A stretch of DNA of 64,000 nt, from positions 85,906 to 149,905 of the forward strand of contig NZ_FNUR01000011.1 of the NCBI RefSeq assembly GCF_900108105.1, in the 5' to 3' direction. The position numbers and the translations under genes are program-made. Shown here in pieces: positions 55,156-63,997 of the stretch. The notes under the pieces are model-generated. The model saw nothing but the letters and a program-made list of their open reading frames with translations, was not told where the DNA came from and ran no database searches. Source of the stretch: Butyrivibrio sp. Su6 (GTDB lineage: Bacteria > Bacillota > Clostridia > Lachnospirales > Lachnospiraceae). The number at the start of each line of letters is the position of its first letter. Within the stretch, counting starts at the first letter, position 1.

Positions 55156-56001
55156 TTACTTTAACAAAGCCTGATAAATATCCCTTTTGCCGACACCCCT
55201 GTCAGCTGCTACCTTCTTCATGGCATCCTTATGAGTAACACCCATATCCTCATAATACTTCATGTGATCTTCTATGCTCATTTCCTGCCAGGAAAGACGT
55301 TTTTCTTCGTCCTGTTCCTTTAGGCTCTTACCCTCAATGACCAGAACATATTCGCCTCTAGGCTCATTTTTTTCGTAAAAAGAAATTGCTTCTTCTATTG
55401 TAGTCGGTGTAACCTCTTCAAATTTCTTGGTGAGCTCCCTGCAAATTGAGATCCTTCTGTTTCCGAGAGTCTCATACAGATCATTTAATGCCGCCTTCAA
55501 ATGATGAGGTGCCTCATAGACTATCATGGTCCTGGACTCATCCTGCAGATCCTCCAGGATTCTTTTTCTTGATTTCTTGTCATCAGAGGAGGGCAAAAAA
55601 CCTTCAAAACAGAATCTTCTGGTACTGAGCCCCGAAAGAGTAAGGGCCGTGATACAAGCTGCAGGTCCAGGAAGCGAAGTTACTGTGATTCCTGCCTTGT
55701 GGCATTCTGCCACCAAAACCTCTCCAGGATCTGATATGGCTGGAGTTCCTGCGTCTGTGATCAATGCAACATTTGTCCCAGCAAGCATTTTCTCGATTAG
55801 CCATTTTGCCTTATCGAATTTATTGTATTCATGATAGCTCGTCATTTCTGTATGTATGTCGAAATGATTGAGCAGTTTTATGCTGTTTCTTGTATCCTCC
55901 GCAGCAATCAGATCAACGCTCTTTAGCGTCTCTAAAACTCTGAATGTCATATCGTCCAGATTACCTATCGGAGTTGCACATAAAAATAACTTTCCCTGCA
56001 T
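55156..56001 (-). CDS. rsmI: 16S rRNA (cytidine(1402)-2'-O)-methyltransferase
   Basis: RsmI methylates C1402 in the decoding centre. LFLCATPIGNLDDMTFRVLETLKSVDLIAAEDTR is the family start, followed by DAGTPAISDPGE and LPGPAACITAL, the SAM-binding tetrapyrrole methylase-like motifs. The 281 residues are full length. It is the last gene of the long operon starting at the HD protein, 71 bp behind the tRNA methyltransferase gene. Confidence 0.95.
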   Translation of the reverse strand: MQGKLFLCATPIGNLDDMTFRVLETLKSVDLIAAEDTRNSIKLLNHFDIHTEMTSYHEYNKFDKAKWLIEKMLAGTNVALITDAGTPAISDPGEVLVAECHKAGITVTSLPGPAACITALTLSGLSTRRFCFEGFLPSSDDKKSRKRILEDLQDESRTMIVYEAPHHLKAALNDLYETLGNRRISICRELTKKFEEVTPTTIEEAISFYEKNEPRGEYVLVIEGKSLKEQDEEKRLSWQEMSIEDHMKYYEDMGVTHKDAMKKVAADRGVGKRDIYQALLK

Positions 56002-56072
56002 CTTATTACCTGTCTAAAAATGTTCAATTATGGTTTATACTTTTTTGCCCTTAAACCACCTGAATCCACTGT

Positions 56073-56813
56073 TCAGAAACCATAAATATCATAAATCTCT
56101 TTAGTATATTTGTGCTGAGATTCATATATTATAAGCGGCGGCTCGACTGTGATTCTGGATTTTCCACCACGGGCACCTTCTATGAGGACCATGTTGGGCT
56201 CTTTATCTATAAATGGATAAACAAGCCTCATCCTCTTTGGCTCGAGCTTGTACCTGTTCATGACCACCATTATCTCTGCCAGCCTGAATGGCCTGTGGAC
56301 CATGTAAAACTTTCCTCCGGGCTTAAGGCATCTGGCTGCTGCCTTTACAACATCCTCAAGGTCGCACAGCACCTCATGCCTTGCTATCGCCTTTGGCCCG
56401 TCAGGGTTCTGAAGCCCATGCCCACCGATCATGTAGGGTGGATTACTCGTAACAACGTCAAAAGAGGCAGCTTCGAATAACTCGCCTGCCTCCTTAATGT
56501 CTCCCTCGACTATCTTTACTTTTTCTTCCAGGTCATTAAGAATCACACTGCGATTTGCCATTTCGGCGCTTTCAGGCTGTATCTCAAGTCCCACAAGCTC
56601 TTTTGCACCAGTCTTGGCTGCCATTAGTATTGGAATAATTCCTGTTCCGGTTCCAAGATCAAGGACTCTTCCTCCATCCGGTGCTGACGCAAACCCAGAC
56701 AAAAGAACTGCATCCATTCCAAAGCAGAATTTGTCCGGATCCTGAATGATTCTATAACCGTTTCGCTGCAGATCGTCCAGTCTTTCTCCGGGCTTTAGAT
56801 CAATTGTCCCCAA
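56073..56813 (-). CDS. tRNA1(Val) adenine N6-methyltransferase-like protein (YabB/TrmN6 family)
   Basis: A class I SAM-dependent methyltransferase: LDLGTGTGIIPILMAAKTGA binds SAM and DVVTSNPPYM is the N6-adenine NPPY motif. The frame extends to a TTG at 56849, but I prefer the TTG at 56813, preceded by a GGAAGG stretch and giving a start close to ERLDDLQRNGYRIIQDP, where homologues begin. It then overlaps yaaT by 14 nt. In Firmicutes the gene sits next to yaaT and rsmI, as here. Confidence 0.88.
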   Translation of the reverse strand: MGTIDLKPGERLDDLQRNGYRIIQDPDKFCFGMDAVLLSGFASAPDGGRVLDLGTGTGIIPILMAAKTGAKELVGLEIQPESAEMANRSVILNDLEEKVKIVEGDIKEAGELFEAASFDVVTSNPPYMIGGHGLQNPDGPKAIARHEVLCDLEDVVKAAARCLKPGGKFYMVHRPFRLAEIMVVMNRYKLEPKRMRLVYPFIDKEPNMVLIEGARGGKSRITVEPPLIIYESQHKYTKEIYDIYGF

Positions 56814-57735
56814 GTTTTGACTTTCCTTCCTGTTTTTCAATCTTCTCAAGCTTCTCGAGTTCTTTTATCTCCTCATCTTCCTGAGAATTCTTTTTATTAT
56901 TCTGATTCTTTTTCTTTGGTTTCTTTCTAATAGACTCTATGTCATCAAGCTTGTACTCGTGAACTTCCTTCTCATCATCCACGTCCACAAGAATCTTGAT
57001 TGTCTGTCTGAGGATATTTACACTTGATACTTCGCCTTCAAGTCCATCCTTCGCCTTACAGATATCACCGATTCCAGGCATCTTTCTGTTAAGCTCTTCG
57101 TACACATCCTCTTCGTTCTTAAGGCAGCACATAAGCCTTCCACACACGCCTGATATCTTCGTAGGGTTAAGTGATAAGCTCTGTTCCTTGGCCATCTTGA
57201 TGGAAACAGGAACAAAATCTGACAAATATGAGTGGCAGCAAAGTGGTCTTCCGCAAATACCATAACCGCCGATTATCTTGGTCTCATCTCTTACACCGAT
57301 CTGTCTGAGTTCAATTCTGGTCTTGAAAACAGCTGCAAGATCCTTTACCAGCTCTCTGAAGTCGATTCGTCCATCTGCAGTAAAGTAGAAAAGAATCTTA
57401 TTGTTATCAAAAGTATATTCAGCATCGATGAGCTTCATATCAAGATTATGTTTCCTGATCTTTTCAAGACAAACTCTGAATGCCTCTTTTTCTTTTTCCC
57501 TGTTGGCCTTCTCCTGCTCATCATCCTTGGTGCTGGCTGTTCTAAGTACAGGCTTTAAAGGCTTTACGACCTCGTCATCCTCAACTTCTCTGGGCTCGCC
57601 AACAACTGTTCCATACTCAACGCCACGCGCAGTTTCTACAATTACATGGTCGCCCTTTTTTATCACATATTTTCCTGGTGAAAAGAAATATATCTTTCCG
57701 GCCGTTCTAAATCTGACGCCGATTACTCTTGTCAT
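56800..57735 (-). CDS. yaaT: PSP1/YaaT (RicT) family regulatory protein
   Basis: YaaT (RicT) belongs to the Y complex of Firmicutes, which influences RNase Y-dependent mRNA processing and, in Bacillus, sporulation and competence. The PSP1 domain shows VGVRFRTAGKIYFFSPG, RIDFRELVKDLAAVFKTRIELRQIGVRDE, and two Cys clusters (CGRPLCCHSYL and CGRLMCC). The C-terminal 45 residues are a charged Lys/Glu/Asn tail. The 311-residue gene overlaps the holB stop by four nucleotides (ATGA). No spore genes are seen in the window. Confidence 0.93.
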   Translation of the reverse strand: MTRVIGVRFRTAGKIYFFSPGKYVIKKGDHVIVETARGVEYGTVVGEPREVEDDEVVKPLKPVLRTASTKDDEQEKANREKEKEAFRVCLEKIRKHNLDMKLIDAEYTFDNNKILFYFTADGRIDFRELVKDLAAVFKTRIELRQIGVRDETKIIGGYGICGRPLCCHSYLSDFVPVSIKMAKEQSLSLNPTKISGVCGRLMCCLKNEEDVYEELNRKMPGIGDICKAKDGLEGEVSSVNILRQTIKILVDVDDEKEVHEYKLDDIESIRKKPKKKNQNNKKNSQEDEEIKELEKLEKIEKQEGKSKLGDN

Positions 57736-58778
57736 AAATTCTCCTTAACAGCAAGGAGCATCAGCTCCAATGCCAAATCTATATTAACATTCGAATTGAT
57801 CCTGTTTTTGGCTCTCTCCAAATCATGGATCATCTGATCTATCTGTGTGTAAGAACACTTTTCAGTAACACTTCTAATATACGATATCTTATCAGAGAAA
57901 ATCAAGTGATCCTCGTTTTCTGTAGCCTTATAGACAAGCATATCTCTGAATAAAAAAATAAGAACATCCAAAAAGTCCTCAAGTGCCCCGGTGTCGATTC
58001 CTTTTTTGCTTGTCTTCTCGCTTTCTTCATCCGGTGCAAGTATTTCATGGACTCTGTCCATCATATCGTGAATTTCCAAAGCTTTTAACTTGGAAACAAG
58101 CTCAATCGTTCCGTTTTTCAGATTATCAAATTTTTCATTTGATGCCAGATCCAGCGCCTTGCCTACATTGCCTCTTGCAAAAGAAGCGCACAACATAGCC
58201 TTATAATCAACTACGTGGCAATTTTCCATAAGATACTTCTTTATGGAATCATCCTTTGCCGGCTTCATCGGCAACACTATGCATCTACTGATTATTGTGG
58301 GAAGAAAGGCATTTAAGTTATTGGTAAGAATAATAATAACTATATATGAAGGTGGCTCCTCTAGCGTCTTAAGAAGTGCATTCTGCGCCGCCGGTGTCAT
58401 CTTCTCGCCTTCTGGAATTATATAAATCTTACGATTACTCTCATATGGTCTGATCACCACATCATCCCTAAGTCCGTGTCTTATATCATCAACACCGATA
58501 CTGCCCGGTTTCTCATGGGTAAGAGTAATAATATCAGGATGATTACCGCTAAGTGCTTTTATACAGGAAGGACACTCGTTGCAGCTTTCTATCATCCCAT
58601 TTTTTTCAAGCCTGTGCTCACATAATAGAGCCTTGGCAAAAACTCTTGCTATAAACTCTTTTCCTGAGCCGGTTTCCCCGGATATTATATACGCATGAGA
58701 TACTTTATCCGTTAAGAGCGCATTCTGCATGTGCTCTTTCATCTGAACTTGATCTATAATATCGGAAAAATCCGCCAT
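57732..58778 (-). CDS. holB: DNA polymerase III delta' subunit
   Basis: The clamp-loader subunit has an AAA+ core: degenerate P-loop SGETGSGKEFIAR near 31-43, zinc-binding cysteines (CNECPSCIKALSG) and the SRC motif in FLPTIISRCIVLPM. The 348 residues are normal. It lies between yaaR and yaaT, a conserved Firmicute arrangement. Confidence 0.94.
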   Translation of the reverse strand: MADFSDIIDQVQMKEHMQNALLTDKVSHAYIISGETGSGKEFIARVFAKALLCEHRLEKNGMIESCNECPSCIKALSGNHPDIITLTHEKPGSIGVDDIRHGLRDDVVIRPYESNRKIYIIPEGEKMTPAAQNALLKTLEEPPSYIVIIILTNNLNAFLPTIISRCIVLPMKPAKDDSIKKYLMENCHVVDYKAMLCASFARGNVGKALDLASNEKFDNLKNGTIELVSKLKALEIHDMMDRVHEILAPDEESEKTSKKGIDTGALEDFLDVLIFLFRDMLVYKATENEDHLIFSDKISYIRSVTEKCSYTQIDQMIHDLERAKNRINSNVNIDLALELMLLAVKENL

Positions 58779-58788
58779 CTTTACTCCC

Positions 58789-59229
58789 TCAGGTAAATAT
58801 ATCCAACAAAAGCCCTTCTATTTGCCCTATCTTGGCAAGTATCCCAATGTTGTCTTTTTCATCCTTAACGAGCTCTCTGGCAAGCTCATCCAGTTCGTCA
58901 TCCACCTGCCTTATTATTCCATAGACACGGTGCCTTCCCTTTCTATCCAGAAAGTTTTCCCTGGAAAAGACATGGGACCTTGTAACTACCTCGTTCAAAA
59001 AATCTTTTATCAACAGTCGATATCGCTGCATATCCTTGATATCATTGCGTTTACCAATCTTTTGTCCCTGCTGGACAATGTCCTGCAACATAAGATTTAG
59101 GCGCTCTGCCAGATTTGAATCCTCAAGCTTACTGGTAAGAACAAATTTAAAATCACCAGAAGCTTCCTGAACCTGTTCCTGCGCCTGAACCTGATTTGTC
59201 TGCTGAATATTATTTACCCTAATATCCAT
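58789..59229 (-). CDS. yaaR: YaaR family protein (DUF327)
   Basis: A 146-residue, mostly helical protein starting MDIRVNNIQQTNQVQAQEQ, with MQRYRLLIKDFLNEVVTRSH and GRHRVYGIIRQVDDELDELA typical of DUF327. The function is not established. In Firmicutes the gene is usually next to gmk/tmk and holB, as here. It is ten nucleotides upstream of holB. Confidence 0.9.
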   Translation of the reverse strand: MDIRVNNIQQTNQVQAQEQVQEASGDFKFVLTSKLEDSNLAERLNLMLQDIVQQGQKIGKRNDIKDMQRYRLLIKDFLNEVVTRSHVFSRENFLDRKGRHRVYGIIRQVDDELDELARELVKDEKDNIGILAKIGQIEGLLLDIFT

Positions 59230-59272
59230 ACTTTGCCCCCGCTGATAAAGCAGCCATAGTTACACTAATATT

Positions 59273-59866
59273 TTATCCTATTTTCTGAGCAATGTATTCT
59301 GTTATTTCATCTATGCAAGATTCTATTTTGGCGTTATTGGTAAATCTTTCTGTAATACCTGCAGACTTAATCTTATCCTCACTGAAGTCCTCTTCATCTG
59401 CAAGAAAACGCCTGCACATCTCATCATATTTTGGATGCTCCTGTTTATCCTCACGAGCCATAGCTCTTGTCAAACGTATCTTGGCCTCCACGTCTATAAG
59501 CAAAGGCACCACATTGTCTTTTCCAAAATAATCTCTTATATAGCAATATGATTCCAATGTACCGATCACAAGGTAATTTCCATCTTTAAGATTGATCTGC
59601 CCATCATCCACGGTGAAATATCTCCACTCACCATAATGGGTGTAATAGGTCCTCTCTTCTATGATCTTACCCTGTGACTTCAACTCCAGATATTCATTTT
59701 CTTTTTTAAAAAAGTACTGAACCCCTTCTTTTTCACCATCTCGCATAGGTCTGGTTGTGTAAGGCACAACTTTTTCAAGGCCAAGCTTTTCATTCTTTAT
59801 AAGCTCCTTGTAGATTGTATCCTTACCCGAGGTGCTCTTTCCCATTAAAAGAAATATCTTTCCCAT
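59273..59866 (-). CDS. gmk: Guanylate kinase family protein
   Basis: The 197-residue protein has a P-loop (GKSTSGKDT at 9-17) and the nucleotide-binding pattern VVPYTTRPMRDGEKEGVQYFF. Gmk phosphorylates GMP to GDP. The P-loop reads K-S-T-S-G-K-D-T where canonical Gmk has P-S-G-x-G-K-S/T, so this is a divergent member typical of the yaaR-holB cluster in Lachnospiraceae; a second canonical gmk elsewhere is possible. It is nine nucleotides behind pyk. Confidence 0.8.
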   Translation of the reverse strand: MGKIFLLMGKSTSGKDTIYKELIKNEKLGLEKVVPYTTRPMRDGEKEGVQYFFKKENEYLELKSQGKIIEERTYYTHYGEWRYFTVDDGQINLKDGNYLVIGTLESYCYIRDYFGKDNVVPLLIDVEAKIRLTRAMAREDKQEHPKYDEMCRRFLADEEDFSEDKIKSAGITERFTNNAKIESCIDEITEYIAQKIG

Positions 59867-59874
59867 TAGCTTAA

Positions 59875-61284
59875 TTAAAGCTCCTCTACGCGAATCATGT
59901 TTGTTCTTCCAGGAATTCCAAGTGGTACACCTGCTGTAAGCACAACCTTATCTCCACTCTTTAAATATCCTGCATTCTTAGCTGAATTGATTGCCTCTTT
60001 AAAGAGCTCATCAGCGGTATCTTCCTGTCTGATATGAAGTGGTGTTACACCCCACATAAGATTTGCCTGTCTGCAAACTGTAGGATTGATAGTGCATGCA
60101 ATGATCTGGCAATTTGGCTTGTATCTTGAAACCATTCCTGCTGTAAATCCGGACATTGTTACAGTAAGGATAGCATCTGCATTTACCTCTGCAGCGATAT
60201 TACAAGTTGCATGAGAAATGGCATTTGTAACATCTGAAGGAGCGTAATCTCTTTTACGAAGTCTTCCAACGTAATCAATATCTGCTTCTGTACGCTCTGC
60301 GATTCTAGCCATTGTCTTAACAGCCTCTACAGGATAATCACCTGATGCTGTCTCTCCTGAAAGCATAATTGCTGTTGTTCCATCGTAAATAGCGTTAGCT
60401 ACGTCAGTAACCTCAGCACGTGTTGGACGTGGATGATGGATCATTGAATCGAGCATCTGTGTAGCTGTGATAACGTATTTACCCTTAGATTCAGCAAGCT
60501 TGATCATATCTTTCTGAATTACAGGAACATCTTCAAATGGAACCTCTACACCCATATCTCCACGAGCAACCATGATTCCATCCGCTGTATCAAGGATAGA
60601 CTCAAGATTCTTGATACCCTGTGTGCTCTCGATCTTTGCAATGATCTTCATTGGGCTGTTTTTAGCCTTTAATACCTCGCGAATAGCAAGTACATCATCT
60701 GCAGTTCTTACAAAAGAAGCTGCGACAAAATCAAAGCCCTGCTCGCAACCAAATTCGATATCGCCTCTGTCCTGCTCGCTAAGATAAGGCATTGTAAGCT
60801 CAGCACCTGGTACGTTTACACCCTTTTTATCTGAAACAGGTCCACCATTTACAACTGTGCAAATAATATCTGTCTCTGTAACTTCCTCTACTCTAAGCTC
60901 AATAAGACCATCGTCGATGAGGATTGTCATTCCCTTGTGACAGTCATTTGTAAGCTCTTTGTATGTTATTGCAACTTCAGACTCAGTTCCCATGATATCA
61001 CGAGATGTAAGAGTAAACTTCTGGCCTGCTGTCAGCTCTACCTTACCTTTTTCAAAATCCTTCAATCTGATCTCAGGACCCTTTGTATCAAGCATAACTG
61101 CGATAGGTAATCCGAGTTCTTCTCTGAGTTTCTTTATTCTGTCATATTTTCTCTTATGTTCCTCGTGAGAACCGTGTGAAAAATTAAAACGGGCTACATT
61201 CATTCCTGCAAGCATTATCTCGCGGAGCTTGTCTTCACTCTCACTTGCTGGTCCAATTGTACAAATTATTTTTGTCTTACGCAT
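59875..61284 (-). CDS. pyk: Pyruvate kinase
   Basis: Pyruvate kinase makes ATP and pyruvate from PEP. RKTKIICTIGPASES, VARFNFSHGSHEEH, VARGDMGVEVPFEDVP and ATQMLDSMIHHPRPTRAEV are standard motifs. The 469-residue length is that of the form without the extra C-terminal PEP-utiliser domain seen in Bacillus. The ATG at 61284 overlaps the end of the decarboxylase gene by 19 nt. Confidence 0.96.
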   Translation of the reverse strand: MRKTKIICTIGPASESEDKLREIMLAGMNVARFNFSHGSHEEHKRKYDRIKKLREELGLPIAVMLDTKGPEIRLKDFEKGKVELTAGQKFTLTSRDIMGTESEVAITYKELTNDCHKGMTILIDDGLIELRVEEVTETDIICTVVNGGPVSDKKGVNVPGAELTMPYLSEQDRGDIEFGCEQGFDFVAASFVRTADDVLAIREVLKAKNSPMKIIAKIESTQGIKNLESILDTADGIMVARGDMGVEVPFEDVPVIQKDMIKLAESKGKYVITATQMLDSMIHHPRPTRAEVTDVANAIYDGTTAIMLSGETASGDYPVEAVKTMARIAERTEADIDYVGRLRKRDYAPSDVTNAISHATCNIAAEVNADAILTVTMSGFTAGMVSRYKPNCQIIACTINPTVCRQANLMWGVTPLHIRQEDTADELFKEAINSAKNAGYLKSGDKVVLTAGVPLGIPGRTNMIRVEEL

Positions 61285-62705
61285 AAAAAACCTTCCTTTT
61301 TTTCTATTCCCTGAACGTTAAGTCCTTGATCTAGATATGACCTAACAGTATCAATTATTTCTTTTGTATAAACTTCTCCCGGTACAATAATAGGTATTCC
61401 GGGTGGATACAAGTTTACGAACTCGGCTGCAATCCTGTTTTCGGCATCGCTAAATGAAACAAACTCGCTATCAGCATCCCATGCATCGCAAATATTCATT
61501 TTTTGCGGAGGTATAAAAGAGATTTTGTGGGAAACTCGATTATCTTTGACAACAGAAAGACCTTTATCTATTTCTGTTAAAGCGTTTATAAAGCGGTTTA
61601 TTCCATCCTCTTTATCCCAACCTGTAATGATCGCCAAAACAGTATTTTCTCCAGCCATTTCCAACTGAAGTCCATACTCCTCACGAAGTATATCATATAA
61701 CTGCTCTCCTGTCATTGTGCTATCTTGGACAGAAACTAGTACTTTTGATGGATCATCTATTACATTTTTGCCAATTACCTTCAAAACCTTGCAATCAGAC
61801 GTTTCTCTTTGAATCCTATTTCGGAATTTTAATAGATTCTCTATGTAACTGTTACCGTTTTCCTCCATCTCTTTTATACACAGATCTATTGATGACATAA
61901 GCACATAAGATGGACTGCTGGACTGATATATCCTCAAAAAGCGCTTTAATCTGGCTCTATCTATGAGGTCTCCTGATACATGAATTAAAGCCGTTTGCGT
62001 CATTGATGGCAAAGTCTTGTGAACACTGTGTATAACAATATCTGCCCCCTGAGAAATAGCATTTTCAGGGACAGCTGTATATTCGGTATTGCTACTTTCA
62101 TTATCGGAAACTGTATTATTTTGGGGTCCCAAGCCAAAATGTGCACCATGAGCTGCGTCTACAATAAGCGGTATTCCTCTCCTGTGACATATTTGAGCTA
62201 TTCCTCGGACATCTGAACATATTCCTTCATATGTCGGTGATGTTATAAAAACAGCTTCTACCTCATCATCTAAAAACTGCTCAACATCATCTGCATTAAA
62301 GCTATCCGGAATATTTAATCCTTCAATCTGTTTGTATGGAAGATATTTAACATTGAGATTTCTAAGATATACAGCATGATAAAAAGATTTATGACTTCCT
62401 CTTGCTGCAAGTATTTTTCCATTTTTTGATACTGCTGCTGATACAGCCGATAGAACACCACTTGTACTACCATTTACCAGAAAATATGTCTTACCTGCTC
62501 CATAGAGCTTATTGGCTCTCTCCTCAGCCTTTAATATTATTCCTGATTCATCATGAAGATTATCATATCCGTCGATTTCTGTTATATCACAACGAAAAGC
62601 ACCCTTCATCGGGGTGCTTAGCTCATTTCTCTTATGACCTGGCATATGCAAAGGATACATATCACTTTCTGCCAAGTTTATCAGTTCCTGGTAAAGATCA
62701 GGCAT
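61266..62705 (-). CDS. Orn/Lys/Arg decarboxylase family protein (YaaO-like)
   Basis: A PLP-dependent fold type I enzyme of 479 residues. Lys230 in HSVHKTLPSMTQTALIH should bind PLP, and DAAHGAHFGL supplies the Asp. It is a short, wing-less form as in Bacillus YaaO/SpeA, so arginine or lysine decarboxylation is likely but not assignable. It is placed between an HD-domain gene and pyk; the start overlaps the HD gene's last codons by eight nucleotides. Confidence 0.9.
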   Translation of the reverse strand: MPDLYQELINLAESDMYPLHMPGHKRNELSTPMKGAFRCDITEIDGYDNLHDESGIILKAEERANKLYGAGKTYFLVNGSTSGVLSAVSAAVSKNGKILAARGSHKSFYHAVYLRNLNVKYLPYKQIEGLNIPDSFNADDVEQFLDDEVEAVFITSPTYEGICSDVRGIAQICHRRGIPLIVDAAHGAHFGLGPQNNTVSDNESSNTEYTAVPENAISQGADIVIHSVHKTLPSMTQTALIHVSGDLIDRARLKRFLRIYQSSSPSYVLMSSIDLCIKEMEENGNSYIENLLKFRNRIQRETSDCKVLKVIGKNVIDDPSKVLVSVQDSTMTGEQLYDILREEYGLQLEMAGENTVLAIITGWDKEDGINRFINALTEIDKGLSVVKDNRVSHKISFIPPQKMNICDAWDADSEFVSFSDAENRIAAEFVNLYPPGIPIIVPGEVYTKEIIDTVRSYLDQGLNVQGIEKKEGFLCVRQK

Positions 62706-63309
62706 AATTAACTCTAATTTTTCCCTTTCGTAGCTTAAGCGTCTCTAATGTGGAAGCATATTTATCTGCCAGGCAAACAATCCACGCTTCTCTGCATCTT
62801 GGTGGATTGATAGTAAGCGGCCACATATGCTTTGCAATTATATCTTTTTCTCTCTCAGTAAGTGCGAAATCTCTTGTGGCATTTCTTAAGGCAATACCAG
62901 GATGATAGAATCCGTGAAGCTTAGGATGAATGTTTCCTGGTGCATCTGCTATATGCCAATCATATAGAAAATAGTCATGAAGAAGCGCACCTCTTACAAG
63001 CTCCCTCTCACGGCCATTAATAGACAGTTTTCTATTGAGCTTAATTGCGCACAAAGCAACATGAATGCAATGTTCATAAACAGTTACATTTCCATGCTGG
63101 ATAAATTCTTTTAGCTTTGCAAACTCTTCAGATCCAAGAACTTCTCCACCATATTCTCTAAGGATTGCTCTGTATTCTTCATCACTTTCAAGCTCATTTA
63201 ATATTTCAGGATCAAAAGTATCCGGATCATATCCTTTTATATCCAATACTTCTTTTATTATTCTTTTATCTTCAGCTGATAATCTCTTCATATACCTCAT
63301 ACCGTTCAT
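62698..63309 (-). CDS. HD-domain protein, probable phosphohydrolase
   Basis: The protein has an HD-type pattern: YEHCIHVALCAIKLNRKL, then ALLHDYFLYDW with the HD pair, a downstream His (FYHPG) and AWIVCLADKYASTLE with the final Asp. This is the metal-binding arrangement of HD phosphohydrolases. The substrate is unknown. Three ATGs cluster at 63309, 63300 and 63291 without a clear ribosome site; I took the first (203 residues). It begins the housekeeping operon behind the tRNA terminator. Confidence 0.82.
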   Translation of the reverse strand: MNGMRYMKRLSAEDKRIIKEVLDIKGYDPDTFDPEILNELESDEEYRAILREYGGEVLGSEEFAKLKEFIQHGNVTVYEHCIHVALCAIKLNRKLSINGRERELVRGALLHDYFLYDWHIADAPGNIHPKLHGFYHPGIALRNATRDFALTEREKDIIAKHMWPLTINPPRCREAWIVCLADKYASTLETLKLRKGKIRVNYA

Positions 63310-63380
63310 TTTAAAATCGATACTACATACATTAACTTGTTTAATATTACCATAATTATCAGTTAAAAGTATAAAAATCA

Positions 63381-63417
63381 TAAAAAAACTCAGTAAACAA
63401 TTTCAGTCTACTGAGTT
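63381..63417 (-). terminator. Intrinsic terminator of the tRNA operon
   Basis: AACTCAGTA (63387-63395) pairs with TACTGAGTT (63409-63417). Six further T residues follow on the minus strand. It lies 20 bp behind tRNA-Phe. Confidence 0.88.
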
Positions 63418-63436
63418 AAGTAATTAATAAAAAAGA

Positions 63437-63510
<74 letters not shown>

Positions 63511-63515
63511 TAGAG

Positions 63516-63589
63516 TAGCGGGGACAGGATTTGAACCTATGACCTTCGGGTTATGAGCCCGACGAGCTTCCAGACTGCTCCACCCCGCG
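63516..63589 (-). tRNA. Initiator tRNA-fMet (CAT)
   Basis: The 74-nt gene reads CGCGGGG at the 5' end and CCCCGCTA at the 3' end, leaving C1 opposite U72 unpaired, a hallmark of bacterial initiator tRNA. The anticodon stem GGGCTCATAACCC has three consecutive G-C pairs. CCA is not encoded. Confidence 0.96.
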
Positions 63590-63629
63590 TCATTATTTAA
63601 AAGCTTTACGCTTATTTGCAATAAAAAAA

Positions 63630-63711
63630 TGGATGGCGGTGGATTCGAACCACCGAAGCAATTTGCAGCAGATTTACAGTCTGTCCCCTTTGGCCACTCG
63701 GGAAGCCATCC
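63630..63711 (-). tRNA. tRNA-Tyr (GTA)
   Basis: The 82-nt gene has a GGATGGC/GCCATCC acceptor stem, anticodon GTA in CAGACTGTAAATCTG and a long variable arm, as expected for class II tRNA-Tyr. Confidence 0.97.
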
Positions 63712-63717
63712 ATATAG

Positions 63718-63790
63718 AGCCGATGAGCGGACTCGAACCGTTAACCTGCTGATTACAAATCAGCTGCTCTGCCAATTGAGCCACATCGGC
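63718..63790 (-). tRNA. tRNA-Thr (TGT)
   Basis: The 73-nt gene has a GCCGATG/CATCGGC acceptor stem and anticodon TGT in CTGATTTGTAATCAG. The discriminator is U. CCA is not encoded. Confidence 0.96.
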
Positions 63791-63819
63791 TTACACACGA
63801 ATTGTGTTGTCTTGAAAAA

Positions 63820-63892
63820 TGGGACCTACAGGGCTCGAACCTGTGACCCTCTGCTTGTAAGGCAGATGCTCTCCCAGCTGAGCTAAGATCCC
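63820..63892 (-). tRNA. tRNA-Val (TAC)
   Basis: The 73-nt gene has a GGGATCT/AGGTCCC acceptor stem with one G-U pair and anticodon TAC in CTGCCTTACAAGCAG. The discriminator is A. Confidence 0.97.
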
Positions 63893-63923
63893 GTTCAAAG
63901 TAAACCAAAAATATGAAGTTGAG

Positions 63924-63997
63924 CGACCCGGAGGGGGTTCGAACCCCTGACCTCCGCCGTGACAGGGCGGCGCTCTAACCAGCTGAGCCACCGGGCC
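63924..63997 (-). tRNA. tRNA-Asp (GTC)
   Basis: The 74-nt gene has a GGCCCGG/CCGGGTC acceptor stem and anticodon GTC in CGCCCTGTCACGGCG. The discriminator G is expected for Asp. It is the first of the six tRNA genes in transcription order within the window. Confidence 0.97.

Noticed and set aside
63629..63991. Open frames across the tRNA genes on both strands
   Set aside because: They lie within tRNA-Tyr, -Thr, -Val and -Asp; repeated tRNA-like sequence keeps the frame open by chance.
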